DNA from: Ridgeia piscesae
Lineage: Eukaryota > Annelida > Polychaeta > Sabellida > Siboglinidae
Direction: 5' to 3'
Assembly (NCBI GenBank): GCA_025642075.2
Contig: JAODUO010000186.1
Coordinates: 1 to 64,000, forward strand
DNA length: 64,000 bases
Shown here: piece by piece, positions 58,842-64,000 of the stretch
Layout of the letters: each line of letters opens with the position of its first letter
Numbering within the stretch: position 1 is the first letter of the stretch
Translations under genes and position numbers: made by a program
The notes under the pieces: generated by a model
Databases searched by the model: none
The model's input: the letters and a program-made list of their open reading frames with translations, nothing else
What the model was told of the DNA's origin: nothing

Positions 58842-58902
58842 GAGCGGCAATTCAGAAAACTGCTCGAAGGACCAGAAAATATGCTGCGTGTTGGCTTGAT
58901 TT
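58842..58902 (+). CDS. Candidate internal exon of an unknown gene
   Basis: A strong acceptor (TTATCTCTCTGATTTTTATAG) and donor (GATTT|GTAAGT) frame 61 nt that are open in two frames: ERQFRKLLEGPENMLRVGLI or AAIQKTARRTRKYAACWLDL. I recognise neither and see no partner exons, so chance is quite possible. Confidence 0.25.
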
Positions 58903-59285
58903 GTAAGTAATAATTACGTTCACAAATCTTGTAGATTATGCCAATTGTATTTACTGGCCACCAAAAGTGTTTACCATTCTTAACCAAAAATGAGGGTACT
59001 GTAGTGCACAGCTGCACATTATGCAACTAGTGCAGCCTCTTGCAGTTTGCATCTGACAGAACTACAGTTCATACAAACAAGTAGCTATTTCTGTAAGAGT
59101 CAAAGAAACAAATACTGCACATTCTTCAATGCTGTTCTGTAAGTGGTAAGTGGCCAGTATACTAATGTCTGGTAGTGCTACTCTTTTCAGTCAGCAGGTG
59201 GCAGCACTTGTACTGAAATTCCAGGTATTATAGTCGTCTGCAAGGTATTTTATAATATTGGTATATTGGAGTTTTTCCATATGAC

Positions 59286-59590
59286 GTACACACACACACC
59301 ACACCACACCACACCACACCACACCACACCACACCACACCACACCACACCACACCACACCACACACCATACACCGTTAGTACTAACTACTATTGGTACTT
59401 TATAATTACAGTTTTTGTTTACAGTTTTGACCACACCACACCACACCACACCACACCACACCACACCACACCACACCACACCACACCACACCACACCACA
59501 CCACACCACACCACACCACACCACACACCATACACCGTTAGTACTAACTACTATTGGTACTTTATAATTACAGTTTTTGTTTACAGTTTT
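59286..59590. repeat. (CCACA)n arrays in a ~160-bp duplication
   Basis: Two CCACA pentamer arrays (59296-59365 and about 59431-59525), each followed by the same ~65-bp flank (CACCATACACCGTTAGTACT ... TACAGTTTTTGTTTACAGTT + TTGACC). The whole array-plus-flank unit has duplicated in tandem, and the arrays now differ in length. Confidence 0.93.
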
Positions 59591-59709
59591 GACCAGATCA
59601 GTTTAAAGAAAACAAAATGTTTATTTATGATTGGCCCACGCATAACGTATTACATCATAACGTGACTCACATTAGTAGTAAATAAACACACATAAACACT
59701 GAATTCATT

Positions 59710-59967
59710 CTAGGTTTGACGTAGTTTGCCTTTCTTACAAGCAGGCCTCTGTGTCATTTTAATATACGTAAGTGATTTGTTAGCTATGCAATACTTGCTT
59801 AATGGGGCATGTATGTTATACTGGTTGAATACATGTTTTAGCACACGTGCCACTGTGGGGGCGATAGGCTGTTGTCTTAATATTGGCTTTTTGTCTTTAC
59901 TAGTGTCTTGTCTGACACCAAGTAAAACATTCCACCCACACAACATGCTGGTAAGAAATGTACTCAT
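59710..59967 (-). other. Unidentified 85-codon open frame
   Basis: The minus-strand frame has a balanced, protein-like composition with KDKKPILRQQPIAPTVARVL. I recall loosely similar K-x-P-I-x-P-x-x-(L/V)-x-x-(L/V) linkers in tyrosine-recombinase-type mobile elements, but no catalytic residues can be assigned. Shown as an open frame only. Confidence 0.2.
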
Positions 59968-60769
59968 TTTTAGAAACTGAGCCGAACAAGTAATTATAAG
60001 TTATTCATGAACACACAGCAAATTAACCACTATCTATCATTGGTGATGGACATGGATACTCCACATAACTTCAGTTAAATCAAAGTCAATGGTGGGTAAT
60101 GCTACCAAAATGCATTCAAAATCACAAACGCTTCCACCAACCATGCACAGAATTCTTAACAAAATGTGTTATATGTAAAGGTACTGTGCTGATATACCTG
60201 GGAATATAAAATAATTTGCCTGCCATTTGGCAATGCTTCTAAAAGACGTCTTTTGAGATATCTATGAATAGATAGCCTGTGAAAAAATTATCGTTATTTA
60301 TGCAGTTTTTAGTATAGATGTTGAGCTTCTTTTGTAAATAAAAAGTTAGTTTCTTGGCTTCAGGGCAGAATGTCATTCATCTTGTCTGTTGAGCTGATAA
60401 GACACAGCGTGGTATTGAGCCCATAAAAGCTTCATATTCTAGCCATTTTGCATTTCCATTCTCAATGCCAGTTGTGAGTTGTTGCTGCCACGTCGTACTT
60501 TATCCAGTTTGCAGAATTCCTTTCCAAGTATATCTTTCTTGATCCATATCGTACTAATTTCTGAGACAACATGTATATCTTAAACTGAACTCATTGCTGT
60601 ATAGATTTCAGGTGAAATTTTGTTGATTTTGTAAATGTATACACATGTGTTTGTTGCGTGCAAGAGCAAACTTTGTATTGTGCCACAGAGGTCTGTTCTG
60701 CATATGAGCCACACAAAACTGTCCAAGTCATATTTTATAAATATTGTTTTTTTTGCGAGAAATATTATA

Positions 60770-60770
<1 letters not shown>
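59968..60770. other. Intergenic DNA
   Basis: No supported feature. Confidence 0.4.

Positions 60771-60774
<4 letters not shown>

Positions 60775-60820
<46 letters not shown>
60775..60820. repeat. (TA)n microsatellite
   Basis: TA run; the open frames reading Tyr-Ile repeats through it are by-products. Confidence 0.95.
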
Positions 60821-60823
<3 letters not shown>

Positions 60824-60859
60824 TTAAATCTTTTTATTGTCCTGAACAAATAATGTAAA

Positions 60860-62560
60860 ATTAATTGTGATATATGTAAAGACAATCTATGTGAAAAATA
60901 GCTACCTTCTCAAAATGTGCGTTTGTATGTTTGCTTTCCTTTTAGCAGTAAATCAGCAACTACTAAAAACATGTCAACAAATGAGGTATCATTTAAACCT
61001 CACTGTCTGTGCAATAAAAAAACTCAATTTCATACTTTGCAACTTAAATACTTACTTAAATATCATATTTGGTGTCTGGTAGATGGTGACATTATAAAAT
61101 TATGAATGAATAGGTTAGTCATTGCAAGATGTTGTGAAGAATTTAAAGCCCATCCAGGATTACAACCCAGTAAGTAATCACAATAAAGCTATGCAATGTT
61201 CAACATGTGAAATTGGAATGCAATCTGGCGTTGACTCACATAGTGCATATACATGTATATACAAAAAAATTGAAATATGGCAAATAAATACATAATATAC
61301 CCAGGGTAGTACAGTGTACATAATAATTATGTTCTTTAAAATGATAAAAAGACATTATTTTGATCTAATAAATAAATAACATATCTCAGATATATCTTAA
61401 AATAATAGATTATCTATTTAAAAATAATTGTGTTAATCTAGTTAATAAATAAATAAATATATAAAAAAATGTCCTTTAAAATTATAAATTATGTTCTAAA
61501 CATATTATTTTAAGTTAGTAAACAAATATATAATTATTATAAGAGGTCTAAAATGTCATTACAAATTATATTTACAATTGGATTATATGTAAAATTGAAT
61601 TATATTGAATGCGCCCAAATAAAAAAATATTAACAATTATATAAAAAATTATGTTTAAAATAAATAAGTAGGTTGTGTAGGCAATACACTGTCATTGCTT
61701 GGCGTCTGATGCATTCATCTCCCATTTGTGCTTCTCTACATCCTAGAGTTTGGACAGCCCCAGCTTCTGGGCCCACACAACAGTAGAGTCAAGTGATTGG
61801 GCAGGGGTGCTGTAGCATAGTAGTTAGAGCATCACATTCAGTAGAGAGATTCTGGATACGAGGCATGTATAAAGTAACACGGCCTGTGGTTTACTTGACT
61901 TGAACTAGAAGCTATTTAATGCTTTGAAATTAGACATATTTTTCCACATTTCCTTGTTATTTATGCGGTGTTACCATGTCATGCCCTGAATCTTGATGGA
62001 TGAATCTCATGTGTCGTCTGTGAAAAACTTGCAGCATCCTGTGTTTTCAAAGCATTTGTGTGGTGGAGTTTACATGTTTCAGTGTCAATGAGCAGCTTTG
62101 AGAGGTCAACGCACTGTACACCTACCCCCCTGGATAATAGGTTCTATTCTTCAGGTCTAAGGTCTACCAAAGATTGATAATGCCTATTTGCTTCTCCGTT
62201 TCACGATCCAGTCTTGCCTTTGCATATATAATTACTTTTAATATGTGCATACATAAATGCAGTAAGTAAATATTGTCAGTGTGTGTTTTAACTTGTACAA
62301 TTGCCCTTGAATTTGCTCTTTGACAGAGACTCTTTAATATTGATCAAATGTGATTATCAAGTTCAGAGTGAATTATTTCAGTGAGGTGTTAAGTTAAGGG
62401 AACAATAAATCAGTCTTGACATTTTTTGTATTATCTGGACAGCCTACAAAGTCATAATGCATATACAGTTGTATATGCAAACACAAATCTTTTATTATAC
62501 TTGCATGGCTTGATCTTATACACTGATGTACCGGTATGTCACGAGTTCACACAACGAGAG
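60860..62560. other. AT-rich intergenic DNA
   Basis: Very AT-rich. At about 61805-61865, AGCATAGTAGTTAGAGCATC followed by a degenerate B-box-like GATTCTGGATACG suggests a decayed tRNA-derived SINE head on the plus strand. Nothing else is supportable. Confidence 0.4.
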
Positions 62561-62566
62561 CTTAGT

Positions 62567-62850
62567 GTGTGAGCAAGTGTGTGTGTGTGGATCATAGATA
62601 TGTAAATGTGCAGTGTGTATACAAACTATGTGTGTGTGTGTGTGTGCATATATGTGTAGAGATATTTACACCAGTGTGGGTACATGCATATGTGTGTGTG
62701 TGTGTGTGTGTGTGTGCGTGCGTGCACGTGTGTGTGTGTGGTGTGTGCATGCATGTGGTGTGTGTATGTGTGTCAATTGACACAAATGTACATTTATATG
62801 TGTGTGTGTATGTGTGACATTGTGTGTATATGTATGTGTGTGCAGGTCTA
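62567..62850. repeat. TG-rich simple repeat
   Basis: Interrupted (TG)n with CATGCATG and GTATATG interruptions. Confidence 0.93.
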
Positions 62851-62852
62851 TG

Positions 62853-63142
62853 TGTACCAGGGCTTTACGTAGGATAATTTTTTTGCCAGTCACACATTTT
62901 TGGTGGACACATGGAAATCAACGGTTAGGCCAGTTTAAAAACTCTAAACTGTTATGCTTATTTACCTGAAAAAAATCATGTGATACCATTTACACTCATT
63001 TCTAAGGCATAACTGACAATGTCTATGATTTCTTAAGACTTTAACCCGTCCATCACCTGTCCACCCGTATTTATACCCGTCCCAAACAGTTTTACCCGTC
63101 CAAATGACGGGTGGATGGGTCTCTGCACACAGCTATGACGTG
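62853..63142 (+). repeat. Interspersed repeat family R1, copy D
   Basis: Plus-strand copy: GCCAGTCACACATTTTTGGT, GGACACATGGAAATC, GGCCAGTTTAAAAACT, GTGATACCATTTACACTCAT, ACAATGTCTATG, then repeated CCCGTCC motifs ending in CCGTCCAAATGACGGGTGGA and CTCTGCACACAGCTATG. Confidence 0.9.
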
Positions 63143-64000
63143 TACAGAACTGTACAACTGTAGTGTAGATGTGTGTACACATGTAAATGTACATACACAT
63201 GTTTACATATACACATGCATATGCAAACATGTGTATGTACATTTACATGTCTTCTTTGCTTATTACATGTGAATGCATGATTATATTTTATAACACAAAA
63301 CTGCTAAATTACATCAGTTGCCACAATGGAACTTTGCTAGAGTAAACCGCTAGAACGCTGGTACCACATTAAAGGTATCAGCAATCTCTTTACAACTGAA
63401 ATACAACTCCGATATGTTTCAATCCCCTCTTCAACCACCCCTCCTTGACGTCACTGTATCTATGGCAACACTGAAACCATGACAATGTTTGATGAGTTGA
63501 AAGGGGTCCACATTCCTACCAACCACTAAGGTATTATTTTTAACACTCTGTATGGAAATGCATTCAGCTTGGTTTGGCCGAACGGAGTGTTATTACTGGG
63601 AAACGTTTTGTAGCAGGCTTTGTACACAGGTTGTGCTAAATTTAGCATGATGAAATGGGACCAACATGGCAAACATCCGTCTGAAGGGTTGGGCCAGAAT
63701 TGTGGTTTAAAAAAAGTGCGTTCACTGGTGTGAAAGTCACCCAGCCTGTCCTGAACGTAGTATGAAAAACCTGTTTAGCGTGATCGAGGTGTCTGTTTGG
63801 ATGACTGAGATACCAGCATCCATCTTTCACATGTATGTATTCCCTGGTATAGGAAAGGATTTTTGTACAGAAACAAACCATGTAATATTTTCAATTTTTT
63901 TACCATAAATTATATTTGAGTTGTTTAATTGCAAATAACAACCCCCATAATATTCCATCTTTTACACTGCACTTTTAAGGTCTTGGCACAAGTGCACTTA
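63143..64000. other. Intergenic DNA
   Basis: A minus-strand open frame (63642-63881, containing GPTLQTDVCHVGPI) looks protein-like but has no family I can name. No splice framing is evident. Confidence 0.35.

Overview
This 64 kb window is animal nuclear DNA, most likely from a marine invertebrate; the phylum cannot be fixed from the window. Evidence: spliced genes with GT-AG introns, conserved metazoan proteins (a cytosolic 5'-nucleotidase III, a CCDC14-like centrosomal protein, one NIPBL-like exon), a phytochelatin synthase (a family common in invertebrates and not known from vertebrates), CR1- and RTE-type LINE relics, tRNA-derived SINEs and many microsatellites and minisatellites. Most of the window is AT-rich; the coding exons of the PCS and CCDC14-like genes are clearly richer in GC.

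Layout. 1-7.4 kb: intergenic, with a long inverted repeat, a ~43-bp minisatellite, a stray copy of part of the NT5C3 gene and LINE debris. 7.48-8.18 kb (+): phytochelatin synthase in one coding exon. 9.95-20.8 kb (-), probably starting near 24.7 kb: NT5C3, convergent with PCS. Its introns hold four large tandem arrays, three of which touch splice junctions, and intron 1 is filled with transposon debris. 24.7-25.8 kb: candidate bidirectional promoter. 25.8-41.0 kb (+): CCDC14-like gene, eight coding exons, with an apparent +1 frameshift in its largest exon and a 2.3 kb array of 27-bp repeats in an intron. 41-52 kb: gene-poor, with RTE LINE relics, a zinc-knuckle relic and a 2.1 kb purine-only GAGA tract. 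52.16-52.27 kb (-): an isolated NIPBL-like exon beside a CR1 LINE fragment (+). 53.7-64 kb: mostly repeats, two weak candidate exons and three copies of an undescribed ~300-bp interspersed repeat.

The genes do not form a pathway. PCS acts in glutathione-dependent metal detoxification, NT5C3 in pyrimidine nucleotide turnover, CCDC14 at the centrosome. What stands out is structural: tandem arrays that start inside or right against NT5C3 exons and re-create splice acceptor-like sites, and an interspersed repeat family with a short palindromic GGACGGGT core.
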